Under the pieces are notes generated by a model. It did not search any database. It was not told the DNA's origin and saw only the letters and a list, made by a program, of their open reading frames with translations. Shown piece after piece: positions 7,783 to 14,099 of a stretch of DNA of 22,799 bases (position 1 is its first letter; the number at the start of each line of letters is the position of its first letter). This DNA is from an uncultured Ruminococcus sp. GTDB taxonomy: Bacteria; Bacillota; Clostridia; Oscillospirales; Acutalibacteraceae. The position numbers and the translations under genes were made by a program. Location of the stretch: NCBI GenBank assembly GCA_946414115.1, contig CAMKNF010000012.1:1-22799 (forward strand), given 5' to 3'.

Positions 7783-8018
7783 GAAATAACAACTTCTGCG
7801 GTACCACCCAAATTGACGATAATCGCCCGCTTAAACAGCATACTGACATATGCCTCCTGCTGTAACGGTCAGGCTCCGTCGGAAACTACTTGCATACGCT
7901 TTCGGTCCGCCCTCACAAGTCCATTCGGGTAAATCTCCGCTGTCGGTTCACACCACCCGCCGACTCTCTGAAAGTTTTGATAAATCCTACTATTCTTGTT
8001 CACAGGTTTATTTTTATT
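7744..8018 (-). promoter_or_regulatory. T-box riboswitch, tRNA-Trp specific, controlling the trp operon
   Basis: The minus-strand leader has the full T-box layout. A stem I region begins with AGAGAGTCGG...GGTGGTGTGAACCGAC. The specifier loop reads ACCCGAATGGACTTGTGAGG, with UGG (Trp) at 7923-7921 directly after GAA. The conserved antiterminator segment GGGTGGTACCGCAGAAGTT lies at 7809-7791. A terminator hairpin then ends the leader. Uncharged tRNA-Trp would pair with UGG by its anticodon and with the UGGU bulge by its 3' end, stabilising the antiterminator and letting transcription reach trpE. The specifier matches the operon it precedes. Confidence 0.95.
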
Positions 8019-8024
8019 GTCAAT

Positions 8025-8053
8025 ATTATAATCCTCAAAATTTGCTTTGTCAA
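8025..8053 (-). promoter_or_regulatory. Promoter of the trp operon
   Basis: On the minus strand TTGACA (8053-8048) and TATAAT (8030-8025) are separated by exactly 17 bases, a perfect sigma-A consensus. Transcription should start near 8018, leaving a leader of about 350 bases that holds the T-box. Control is thus expected mainly at the attenuator rather than at initiation. Confidence 0.88.
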
Positions 8054-8082
8054 TACTTTTTTCGACTTGCTTTTTAAATTTT

Positions 8083-8553
8083 TCAGAAGATAATCCGAAT
8101 TAAGAAGTAATACGGTGCAGTGATTAGTGTAATAATAAGCGCAGACAACAGCATTTGTTTTCTACGTAAATCTGTTTTGGACAAAATCTTGAAATAGCTG
8201 AACATAAATGTTAGAGCCATTGAAATAATGATTTCAATAATAATAATATTCAGTGTTGCCGAGTCGTAAGGCAACAGCGCGCCTGAAAACAACTGCCAAT
8301 AGTTGGGATGCCCACAGCTTATCTTCGGTTTAAATATAAGCAAGAGAGTACTTATTATATATGCGATGAAATCAGCCAGCAAGCTGAACAAAAATGCACG
8401 TGTGAACGTTTTGGCAAAAATCCCTTTATCCGTTTTCTTATAAATAACTGAAACTGTTTTAACAGCGATAAGGTTTAAAAACATCTTAATAATTGTTTCC
8501 GCCAGCATCACGAAGAAAAGTCCTATTACTATAGCAATCATAATATCGGTCAA
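8083..8553 (-). CDS. Small integral membrane protein of unknown function
   Basis: I do not recognise the family. The product has up to 156 residues and four clear hydrophobic helices, near 3-28, 53-74, 101-121 and 134-156, joined by short basic loops (KTVSVIYKKTDKG, KTDLRRKQ), so an inner-membrane location is likely. The first in-frame start is TTG at 8553-8551 with AAAGGCAG somewhat far upstream; an ATG at 8541 would shorten it by four residues. It has its own promoter and ends 30 bases before the trp promoter, so it is a single-gene unit rather than part of the trp operon. Base composition is more AT-rich than its neighbours. Two cysteine- or histidine-bearing positions (CGHP) occur between helices 2 and 3, too few to argue for metal binding. 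Confidence 0.7.
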   Translation of the reverse strand: MTDIMIAIVIGLFFVMLAETIIKMFLNLIAVKTVSVIYKKTDKGIFAKTFTRAFLFSLLADFIAYIISTLLLIFKPKISCGHPNYWQLFSGALLPYDSATLNIIIIEIIISMALTFMFSYFKILSKTDLRRKQMLLSALIITLITAPYYFLIRIIF

Positions 8554-8599
8554 GATAAATCATCTGCCTTTGATATAATTATATTAATGTTATAATACA

Positions 8600-8628
8600 A
8601 TTATAGCACAGCTGTTTTGTTTTTTCAA
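8600..8628 (-). promoter_or_regulatory. Promoter of the membrane-protein gene
   Basis: On the minus strand TTGAAA (8628-8623), 17 bases and TATAAT (8605-8600). The expected start of transcription is about 40 bases before the coding region. Confidence 0.75.
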
Positions 8629-8697
8629 GAGGTTTGCGTTATAAGAGTATTTTTTACATAAACAATAATTTAGCGGCGTAATAATAACCAACGTTGA

Positions 8698-8863
8698 CGT
8701 AGGGACACGGCGTGCCGTGTCCACACAAAAATTGCAAAGCAATTTTTGTGAAGAGAACGTATGGGAAGCTGTCCCTTACGGAAAGGTTTGTTTTCCTTTA
8801 TAACTACAATTTAATCGGTAAAGTTTGATTGCCACTGCGGACACGGCACGCCGTGTCCCTACG
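8698..8863. repeat. Palindromic inverted-repeat element, MITE-like
   Basis: A 25-base sequence at 8698-8722 (CGTAG followed by GGACACGGCGTGCCGTGTCC) recurs as its exact reverse complement at 8839-8863. Each end is itself nearly self-complementary (GGACACGGC/GCCGTGTCC), so each can fold alone or with the other. Between them lie a perfect 12-bp hairpin (8724-8735 with 8739-8750, loop AAA) and no open frame. I see no clear target-site duplication. Confidence 0.75.
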
Positions 8864-8910
8864 ACTAAAAACAAACGTTTCCTCTATATTCGTAGGGGAC
8901 GGGTTCCTAC

Positions 8911-9025
8911 ACGTCCCGAAACGTAACCTATATATTAACTTTAAATTCGGGCTGCAATTATATCCAAACAAACTGACTTTTCCACTCGATTTGCCCGCCG
9001 AGGCACTCGGCTAAATTATCGTTTA
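8911..9025 (-). repeat. Dispersed 115-bp non-coding repeat, copy A
   Basis: Read on the minus strand from TAAACGATAATTTAGCCGAG to TTACGTTTCGGGACGT, this matches 22650-22764 on the plus strand with about seven differences by eye. It contains a GCCGAG-TGC-CTCGGC hairpin and a CCCGAA/TTCGGG pairing. It begins right after the PFOR terminator, in the same orientation as PFOR. Confidence 0.85.
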
Positions 9026-9028
9026 TTT

Positions 9029-9067
9029 GCAAAAACCGCAGAGACAAAATAGATTGCCTCTGCGGTT
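9029..9067 (-). terminator. PFOR terminator
   Basis: A perfect 10-bp stem AACCGCAGAG/CTCTGCGGTT (plus-strand arms 9034-9043 and 9058-9067) is followed on the minus strand by TTTTT. Confidence 0.85.
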
Positions 9068-9095
9068 AATTATTTTATATAATTCCGACTAAAAA

Positions 9096-12000
9096 TCAGT
9101 TTGCGTCGTCAAAGCTTGCGAGCTTTTCAAGATGAGCGTACTTCTGCTCAGCTACCTTTTCAGCCTGTGTAAAGAGCTCTTCTGCTCTCTCGGGGAATGA
9201 ACGGGTAAGTGAGTTGTAACGAACTTCGCCCATAATGAAGTCACGGTAAGAAGCAGAAGGAGCCTTGCCGTCGAGCATAAACGGATTCTTTCCTTCGTCA
9301 GCAAGACGGGGATCGAAACGGAAGATGTTCCAGTAGCCTGCCTCAACTGCCTTCTTCTCTTCGAGCTGTGCAATGCCCATACCGCCCTTGATACCGTGGT
9401 TGATACAGGGAGCATAGCAGATGATGAGTGAAGGTCCGTTGTAGCTTTCAGCCTCTACCATAGCCTTGAGCACCTGATTGTTGTCAGCACCCATAGCGCA
9501 CTGTGCAACATATACATAGCCGTAGCTCATTGCAATTGCTGCAAGGTCTTTCTTCTTAACAGCCTTACCTGCAGCTGCGAACTGTGCAACAGAGCCTACA
9601 GGAGTAGCCTTTGAAGCCTGACCGCCTGTGTTGGAGTAAACCTCTGTATCGAATACGAGGATGTTTACGTTCTCGCCTGATGCGATAACGTGGTCAAGAC
9701 CGCCGAAGCCGATGTCGTAAGCCCAGCCGTCGCCGCCGAAGATCCACATTGACTTTTTAGCAAGCTCGTCCTTGTCAACAAGAGTCTTCTTAACAAGCTC
9801 GCCAACTTTAGCGTCCTCTGTGTTCTTCTCAAGCTCTGCGATAAGAACATCTGTAGCCGCACGGCTTGCGGTTGAATCTGTTACAGTGTCGAGGTAGTTC
9901 CGGCAAGCTGTCTTGAGGTCAGCGCTGTCAGTATCCTTTTCGATGTTTTCAACATATTCGATAAGTCTGTTGCGGATAGCCTTCTGACCGAGAGCCATAC
10001 CAAGACCGAACTCTGCGTTATCCTCGAACAGTGAGTTCTGCCAAGCAGGACCGTAACCCTTCTTGTTCTTTGTGTAAGGTGTTGCAGGAGCAGAAGCACC
10101 CCAGATTGATGAACAGCCTGTTGCGTTAGCGATGAACATTCTGTCACCGAAGAGCTGTGTAACAAGCTTAGCGTAAGGTGTCTCACCACAGCCTGCGCAA
10201 GCGCCCGAGAACTCGAGGAGCGGCTGTTTGAACTGACTGCCTTTAACTGTTGAGAACTTGAATTTCTCTGCAACCTCGGGCTTCTCGTCTATTGTGAGAG
10301 CGTAATCGAAGATAGCCTGCTTTGAACGCTGTGAGTCGATAGGCTTCATTGTGAGAGCCTTTTCGCCCTTCTTGCCCGGACATACGTTAGCGCAAGCGCC
10401 GCAGCCTGTACAGTCAAGAGTTGAAACAGTCATAACGAACTTTAAGTCCTTAAGACCAATCATAGGAATTGCCTGTGTGCCCTCGGGAGCAGCGGCAACC
10501 TCTGCGTCAGTCATAGGAACAGGACGGATAACAGCGTGAGGACAAACGATTGAACATTTGTTACACTGGATACAATTATCTGAATTCCATTCGGGAACGT
10601 CAACAGCAATACCTCTCTTCTCAAATGCAGAAGAACCGTTGGGAGCTGTACCGTCAACGTGATCCATAAATGCAGAAACGGGGAGCTTGTTACCCTTGTA
10701 GGAGTTAACAGGCTTTAAGATGCCGTTTACATACTCAACGAGTGCGCCCTGACCTTCAACCTTATCTGCAACAGCGTCATCTGTGCAGTTAGCCCAGTCA
10801 GCAGGAATTTCAACCTTCTTGAGGTCTTCCATACCACGGTCGATAGCAGCGTAGTTCATATCTACGACAGCCTGACCTTTCTTCATATATGATTTCTTTG
10901 CAGCAGCCTTCATAAGCTCTTTTGCCTTTTCAGCAGGGATAATGTCTGCAATCTTGAAGAATGCGGACTGAAGAACTGTGTTGATTCTGCCGCCGAGACC
11001 GATTTCCTTACCAATCTTGATACCGTCGATTGTGTAGAAGTTGATGTTTCTTTCAGCAAGGATTTTCTTCATCTTGCCGGGAAGTCTTTCGGAAAGCTCC
11101 TCAACGTCCCACGGACAGTTAAGAAGGAATGAGCCGCCTTCCTTGAGGTCGTCAACAATGTCGTACTTGTCAACGTATGAGGGGTTGTGGCAAGCTACGA
11201 AGTCAGCCTTTGAAATGTAGTAGGTTGACTTGATGGGCGTGTCACCGAAACGAAGGTGAGAAACTGTAAGACCGCCTGACTTCTTTGAGTCATATGCAAA
11301 GTAGCCCTGTGCGTACATATCTGTGTTGTCGCCGATGATTTTGATTGAGTTCTTGTTAGCACCAACAGTACCGTCAGCACCGAGACCCCAGAACTTACAG
11401 CTGTGTGTACCCTTGGGAGTTGTGTCGGGATTCTCAACAATCGGGAGTGAGAGGTTTGTAACGTCGTCAACGATACCGATTGTAAATCTCTTCTTGGGAG
11501 CTTCGCTTTCAGCGTTTCTGTAAACAGCGATGATGTCGCCGGGTGTTGTATCCTTTGAACCGAGGCCGTATCTGCCTGTAAATACCTTTACGTTTGCAAA
11601 GTCAGAGCCGTTGATAGCGGCAAGAACGTCAAGATAGAGAGGCTCGCCGATTGAACCGGGCTCCTTTGTTCTGTCGAGAACAGAGATTGTCTTAACAGTC
11701 TTGGGGAGCTCGCTGAGCATATAGTCGGCAACGAAAGGTCTGTAAAGACGAACCTTAAGAAGACCAACTTTTTCGCCTGCGGCGTTGAGGTAGTCGACAA
11801 CCTCTTCAATACAGTCGCAGACTGAACCCATAGCAACGATAACGTGCTCAGCGTCTTCTGCACCGTAGTAGTTGAAGGGCTTGTAGTCAGTGCCGATTTT
11901 AGCGTTGACTTTGTTCATATATTCAACTACAACCTCGGGAACAGCGTCGTAGTACTTGTTACAAGCTTCTCTTGCCTGGAAGAAGATGTCGTCGTTCTGA

Positions 12001-12656
12001 GCAGTACCTCTTGTTACGGGGTGCTCGGGGTTGAGTGAACGGCGGCGGAATTCTTCAACAGCGTCCCAGTCGAGCATATCAGCAAGGTCTGCATAATCCC
12101 ACTCTTCAATCTTCTGAATTTCGTGAGAAGTTCTGAAGCCGTCAAAGAAGTGGAGGAAAGGAACTCTGCCCTTGATAGCTGCAAGGTGAGCAACTGCTGC
12201 AAGGTCCATACATTCCTGAGGGTTGTTTGAGCAGAGCATTGCGTAACCTGTCTGACGACAAGCGTAAATATCGGAGTGGTCACCGAAAATTGAAAGAGCG
12301 TGGCTTGTGAGCGCACGAGCCGAAACGTGGATTACGCCGGGGAGAAGCTCACCTGCCATCTTGTACATATTAGGAATCATAAGGAGCAAGCCCTGTGATG
12401 CTGTGTAAGTAGTTGTCAGAGCGCCTGCTGCGAGTGAGCCGTGAACAGCACCTGAAGCGCCGCCCTCGGACTGCATTTCTGTTACCTGAACTTCTCTTCC
12501 GAAAAGGTTCTTAACGCCCTGTGCCGAGAATTTGTCGGTAAGGTCAGCCATTACGGAAGAAGGTGTGATAGGATAGATAGCAGCAACGTCTGTAAACGCA
12601 TAGGAAACGTGAGCAACAGCGCTGTTACCATCCATGGTTTTCATTTTTCTTGCCAT
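9096..12656 (-). CDS. nifJ: Pyruvate:ferredoxin (flavodoxin) oxidoreductase, single-chain
   Basis: PFOR oxidises pyruvate with CoA to acetyl-CoA and CO2 and reduces ferredoxin; it is the central pyruvate enzyme of anaerobes and feeds electrons to hydrogenase. All domains sit in one chain of 1186 residues, the normal length. The N-terminal TPP-pyrimidine domain has YPITPSS (28-34). A two-cluster ferredoxin insert carries CIQCNKCSIVCP (about 693) and CTGCGACANVCPG (about 749). The C-terminal TPP domain has CAGCGETPYAKL (about 820), ATGCSSIWG, GGDGWAYDIGFGGLDHV (about 972-988), SNTGGQ (about 1006) and the INHGIKGGMG segment. The ATG at 12656 follows a strong AAAGGAGG. It has its own promoter and terminator, so it is a monocistronic unit. 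Codon choice fits high expression. Confidence 0.97.
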   Translation of the reverse strand: MARKMKTMDGNSAVAHVSYAFTDVAAIYPITPSSVMADLTDKFSAQGVKNLFGREVQVTEMQSEGGASGAVHGSLAAGALTTTYTASQGLLLMIPNMYKMAGELLPGVIHVSARALTSHALSIFGDHSDIYACRQTGYAMLCSNNPQECMDLAAVAHLAAIKGRVPFLHFFDGFRTSHEIQKIEEWDYADLADMLDWDAVEEFRRRSLNPEHPVTRGTAQNDDIFFQAREACNKYYDAVPEVVVEYMNKVNAKIGTDYKPFNYYGAEDAEHVIVAMGSVCDCIEEVVDYLNAAGEKVGLLKVRLYRPFVADYMLSELPKTVKTISVLDRTKEPGSIGEPLYLDVLAAINGSDFANVKVFTGRYGLGSKDTTPGDIIAVYRNAESEAPKKRFTIGIVDDVTNLSLPIVENPDTTPKGTHSCKFWGLGADGTVGANKNSIKIIGDNTDMYAQGYFAYDSKKSGGLTVSHLRFGDTPIKSTYYISKADFVACHNPSYVDKYDIVDDLKEGGSFLLNCPWDVEELSERLPGKMKKILAERNINFYTIDGIKIGKEIGLGGRINTVLQSAFFKIADIIPAEKAKELMKAAAKKSYMKKGQAVVDMNYAAIDRGMEDLKKVEIPADWANCTDDAVADKVEGQGALVEYVNGILKPVNSYKGNKLPVSAFMDHVDGTAPNGSSAFEKRGIAVDVPEWNSDNCIQCNKCSIVCPHAVIRPVPMTDAEVAAAPEGTQAIPMIGLKDLKFVMTVSTLDCTGCGACANVCPGKKGEKALTMKPIDSQRSKQAIFDYALTIDEKPEVAEKFKFSTVKGSQFKQPLLEFSGACAGCGETPYAKLVTQLFGDRMFIANATGCSSIWGASAPATPYTKNKKGYGPAWQNSLFEDNAEFGLGMALGQKAIRNRLIEYVENIEKDTDSADLKTACRNYLDTVTDSTASRAATDVLIAELEKNTEDAKVGELVKKTLVDKDELAKKSMWIFGGDGWAYDIGFGGLDHVIASGENVNILVFDTEVYSNTGGQASKATPVGSVAQFAAAGKAVKKKDLAAIAMSYGYVYVAQCAMGADNNQVLKAMVEAESYNGPSLIICYAPCINHGIKGGMGIAQLEEKKAVEAGYWNIFRFDPRLADEGKNPFMLDGKAPSASYRDFIMGEVRYNSLTRSFPERAEELFTQAEKVAEQKYAHLEKLASFDDAN

Positions 12657-12756
12657 TGGAATTGTCCTCCTTTAATAATCAGCGGAAAATCCTATAATTT
12701 TACCGCAGAAATTGTTAATACACAAGTATAAACAAATATATACTGTATCACCCTTG

Positions 12757-12785
12757 ATTTTATCACTAAAATCACTATTTGTAAA
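12757..12785 (-). promoter_or_regulatory. Promoter of PFOR
   Basis: On the minus strand TTTACA (12785-12780), 17 bases and TAAAAT (12762-12757). The sequence around it repeats TGAT (GTGATTTTAGTGATAAAAT), and the roughly 95-base leader contains an imperfect GCGGAAAAT/ATTTTACCGC hairpin (12682-12706). No protein-binding site could be named. Confidence 0.7.
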
Positions 12786-12862
12786 GCCTTTTCGACATTT
12801 TAGTTCGAGAATATAAGATGGATTTTTGCGCAAAGCCGGAGTTGCAATCATAGTGTTAATTT

Positions 12863-12916
12863 ATGGCAAGCGTAGTTGCCTACTACATTTGCAAATGGCT
12901 GGACAGAGATAAATAA
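12863..12916 (+). CDS. Candidate tiny membrane peptide, possibly toxin-like or a remnant
   Basis: The frame encodes MASVVAYYICKWLDRDK: a short hydrophobic stretch followed by a charged tail, the form of a single-helix membrane peptide. From memory, short orphan peptides containing YYICKWLD recur in gut Firmicutes, but I cannot verify this here. No good ribosome site precedes the ATG; GGAG at 12838-12841 is 21 bases away. The preceding frame (RKAGVAIIVLI, from TTG 12826) is also hydrophobic and would join it after a one-base shift, so the original peptide may have been about 28 residues and may now be frameshifted. Function unknown. Confidence 0.4.
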   Translation: MASVVAYYICKWLDRDK

Positions 12917-12947
12917 GACAGTACCAGCCTGACGGATGCTCAACCGT

Positions 12948-12994
12948 AACAAAAAGAGAAGAATCCCCTGCAAGTCGCACCTTGCAGGGGATTC
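12948..12994 (-). terminator. Strong hairpin terminator for a minus-strand RNA
   Basis: GAATCCCCTGCAAG (12961-12974) and CTTGCAGGGGATTC (12981-12994) pair perfectly over 14 bp with a six-base loop. On the minus strand it is followed by TTCTCTTTTTGTT, a good U-tract; on the plus strand the downstream bases are less U-rich. It would also cap the 3' part of a plus-strand transcript of the small ORF. Confidence 0.75.
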
Positions 12995-13029
12995 GTTTGT
13001 CCGGTTGTATATTTTTACTTCCTTTGCCT
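12950..13029 (-). ncRNA. Putative short RNA of about 80 nt, antisense to the 3' region of the small ORF transcript
   Basis: A promoter at 13064-13036 and the terminator ending near 12950 bracket a transcript of about 80 bases with no coding frame. It would be complementary to the downstream part of any mRNA read rightward from the small ORF. The ends are estimates from promoter spacing and hairpin position. Confidence 0.45.
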
Positions 13030-13035
13030 GAACAT

Positions 13036-13064
13036 ATTATAGCATACGTTTTCGGCTATTTCAA
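13036..13064 (-). promoter_or_regulatory. Strong minus-strand promoter with no gene downstream
   Basis: On the minus strand TTGAAA (13064-13059), 17 bases and TATAAT (13041-13036). The next feature in its direction is the 14-bp hairpin 40 bases on; PFOR's own promoter lies beyond it. This makes a short RNA the likeliest product. Confidence 0.7.
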
Positions 13065-13115
13065 GTATATGCCGTAAAATTATTTTTATTCCGAATACTT
13101 TTTATCTGAAAAATC

Positions 13116-13144
13116 TTGCCTATTTTACTCATATAAGCTATACT
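13116..13144 (+). promoter_or_regulatory. Promoter of the dCMP deaminase gene
   Basis: TTGCCT (13116-13121), 17 bases and TATACT (13139-13144). The GGAGG ribosome site is at 13171-13175, five bases before the ATG. Confidence 0.65.
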
Positions 13145-13180
13145 AATTATATATAAATTCAATCAAACAGGGAGGCAACT

Positions 13181-13660
13181 ATGAAAAGAAACGATTACAT
13201 CACATGGGACGAATATTTTATGGGCGTTGCACTGCTCGCTTCAAAGCGCAGTAAGGACCCCAACACTCAGGTGGGAGCCTGCATAGTTGACTCAAACAAC
13301 ATCATTCTGTCAACGGGCTACAACGGCTTTCCCTACGGCTGTTCAGACGACGATTTTCCTTGGGAGCGTGAGGGCGAGGACACAAAGTACAACTACGTTG
13401 TTCACGCCGAGCTTAACGCAATTCTGAACGCAAGGGGCAAGGATTTGAAGGGCGCAAAGCTATACGTTGATTTGTTTCCCTGCAACGAGTGCGCAAAGGC
13501 TATTATCCAGTCGGGAATCGGCGAGGTTGTTTACCTCTACGACAAGTACGCCGACTCAAAGGAAACGCTTGCCTCAAAGCGTATGCTTGCCTCTGCAAAC
13601 ATAAAGTGCAGAAAATTCAAGTCCCCAAAAAACGAAATTGTGCTCGATTTTGACAGGTAA
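13181..13660 (+). CDS. Deoxycytidylate (dCMP) deaminase, ComEB-like
   Basis: The enzyme deaminates dCMP to dUMP, supplying the substrate of thymidylate synthase. It has 159 residues and the zinc site of the cytidine-deaminase superfamily: H75-A-E77 in VVHAELNAI, with E77 the proton shuttle, and C101/C104 in PCNECAKAI. The N-terminal SKDPNTQVGACIV and GYNGFPYGCSD segments are those of the dCMP/ComEB group rather than tRNA adenosine deaminase. It is a single-gene unit with its own promoter, a strong ribosome site and a hairpin terminator 18 bases after the stop. In B. subtilis the homologue lies in the competence operon, but no competence genes are adjacent here. Confidence 0.92.
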   Translation: MKRNDYITWDEYFMGVALLASKRSKDPNTQVGACIVDSNNIILSTGYNGFPYGCSDDDFPWEREGEDTKYNYVVHAELNAILNARGKDLKGAKLYVDLFPCNECAKAIIQSGIGEVVYLYDKYADSKETLASKRMLASANIKCRKFKSPKNEIVLDFDR

Positions 13661-13678
13661 ACAGAATATTAAACAACA

Positions 13679-13716
13679 AAAACGCTATGACGCTTTTAAA
13701 AATGTCATAGCGTTTT
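13679..13716. terminator. Bidirectional terminator between dCMP deaminase and rubredoxin
   Basis: AAAACGCTATGAC (13679-13691) and GTCATAGCGTTTT (13704-13716) pair perfectly over 13 bp. The symmetric A and T ends give a U-tract in both directions, suiting the convergent flanking genes. Confidence 0.88.
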
Positions 13717-13743
13717 ATCGTGGCGAAAATCACACTTTACTTC

Positions 13744-13902
13744 TTATTCAGCCGGTGAAAAATCATCCTTGCCTACACCGCAGAGAGGGCATACAAAATC
13801 ATCGGGTAAATCCTCAAACTTTGTACCGGGTGCAATTCCGTTGTCGGGATCGCCGACAGCCTCATCATATTCCCAGCCACATACGCCGCATACGTATTTC
13901 AT
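13744..13902 (-). CDS. Rubredoxin
   Basis: This 52-residue protein carries one iron held by four cysteines: C5 and C8 in YVCGVCG, C38 and C41 in FVCPLCG. The stretch between them (WEYDEAVGDPDNGIAPGTKFEDLPDDF) is the classic rubredoxin fold sequence. It transfers single electrons in the cytoplasm of anaerobes, often to oxygen- or peroxide-detoxifying enzymes such as rubrerythrin or flavodiiron proteins, none of which is in the window. The ATG at 13902-13900 follows an AGGAGGTG site. A minus-strand promoter lies about 40 bases upstream, and it ends near the shared terminator, so it is monocistronic. Confidence 0.97.
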   Translation of the reverse strand: MKYVCGVCGWEYDEAVGDPDNGIAPGTKFEDLPDDFVCPLCGVGKDDFSPAE

Positions 13903-13937
13903 ACAAGCACCTCCTTTTTGTGTTTTTATTATATATT

Positions 13938-13965
13938 ATTATATCAGATATGGAATGATATACAA
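13938..13965 (-). promoter_or_regulatory. Promoter of rubredoxin
   Basis: On the minus strand TTGTAT (13965-13960), 16 bases and TATAAT (13943-13938). It abuts, back to back, the plus-strand promoter of the PnuC-like gene. Confidence 0.6.
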
Positions 13966-13969
13966 GCAC

Positions 13970-13998
13970 TTGACATAATATTTTTGCTGTGATAGACT
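13970..13998 (+). promoter_or_regulatory. Promoter of the PnuC-like transporter gene
   Basis: TTGACA (13970-13975), 17 bases and TAGACT (13993-13998). Transcription should begin near 14005, at the edge of the structured leader. Confidence 0.75.
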
Positions 13999-14004
13999 AA
14001 ATTT

Positions 14005-14090
14005 ACTGCCACCGGGTAGGAAGCGTTACGCATTCGTGTACATATCGTTAGGTCTTTGAAGATATGTACGTCGGGTGCTTATTTTTTTGG
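14005..14090 (+). promoter_or_regulatory. Structured leader upstream of the PnuC-like gene, candidate riboswitch or attenuator
   Basis: The leader can form a 9-bp hairpin GTACATATC/GATATGTAC (14038-14046, 14061-14069) with loop GTTAGGTCTTTGAA, a small GCG-TTA-CGC hairpin (14022-14030) and an outer CACC/GGTG pairing (14010-14013, 14074-14077) that closes a three-way junction. A run of seven U (14082-14088) follows, directly before the GGAGG ribosome site, so the folded form could end transcription or hide the site. It does not match a riboswitch class I can recall with confidence. Confidence 0.5.
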
Positions 14091-14099
14091 AGGTATAAA

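Larger units (their letters stand above)
8554..9095. other. Gene-free, repeat-rich intergenic region
   Basis: This stretch holds no convincing coding frame; the one longer frame (8829-9014, plus) is made entirely of repeat sequence. It contains, in order, the promoter of the membrane-protein gene, the palindromic 166-base element, a GTAGG/CCTAC and GGACG/CGTCC nested hairpin at 8892-8915, the 115-base dispersed repeat, and the PFOR terminator. Confidence 0.7.
12657..13180. other. Intergenic region with outward promoters and a candidate small-peptide/antisense RNA locus
   Basis: About 520 bases lie between the divergent PFOR and dCMP deaminase genes. Besides their two promoters they hold a 17-codon frame on the plus strand (12863-12916), a perfect 14-bp hairpin (12961-12994) and a strong minus-strand promoter (13036-13064) that points at the hairpin but at no gene. 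Together these look like a self-contained RNA/peptide unit. Confidence 0.6.

Noticed and set aside
7670..7849. N-terminal extension of trpE by 60 codons
   Set aside because: It would translate the T-box terminator and repeat; family similarity begins at the ATG at 7669.
8829..9014. Open frame of 61 codons on the plus strand
   Set aside because: It is composed of repeat sequence (the palindromic element and the 115-bp repeat, antisense), has no ribosome site, and no frame is preserved as protein.
9152..12316. Several antisense or out-of-frame open frames within PFOR
   Set aside because: They are frame shadows of a gene with strongly biased codon use; none has a ribosome site or recognisable motifs.
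12961..12994. Terminator for PFOR or dCMP deaminase
   Set aside because: Both genes start away from this hairpin, so it cannot end either transcript.
13769..13978. Plus-strand frames over the rubredoxin gene
   Set aside because: They are antisense to a fully convincing rubredoxin with both CxxC motifs.
14005..14046. c-di-GMP riboswitch in the pnuC leader
   Set aside because: The CGGGTAGGAAGCG stretch loosely recalls part of GEMM-type RNAs, but the conserved 5' half is absent.
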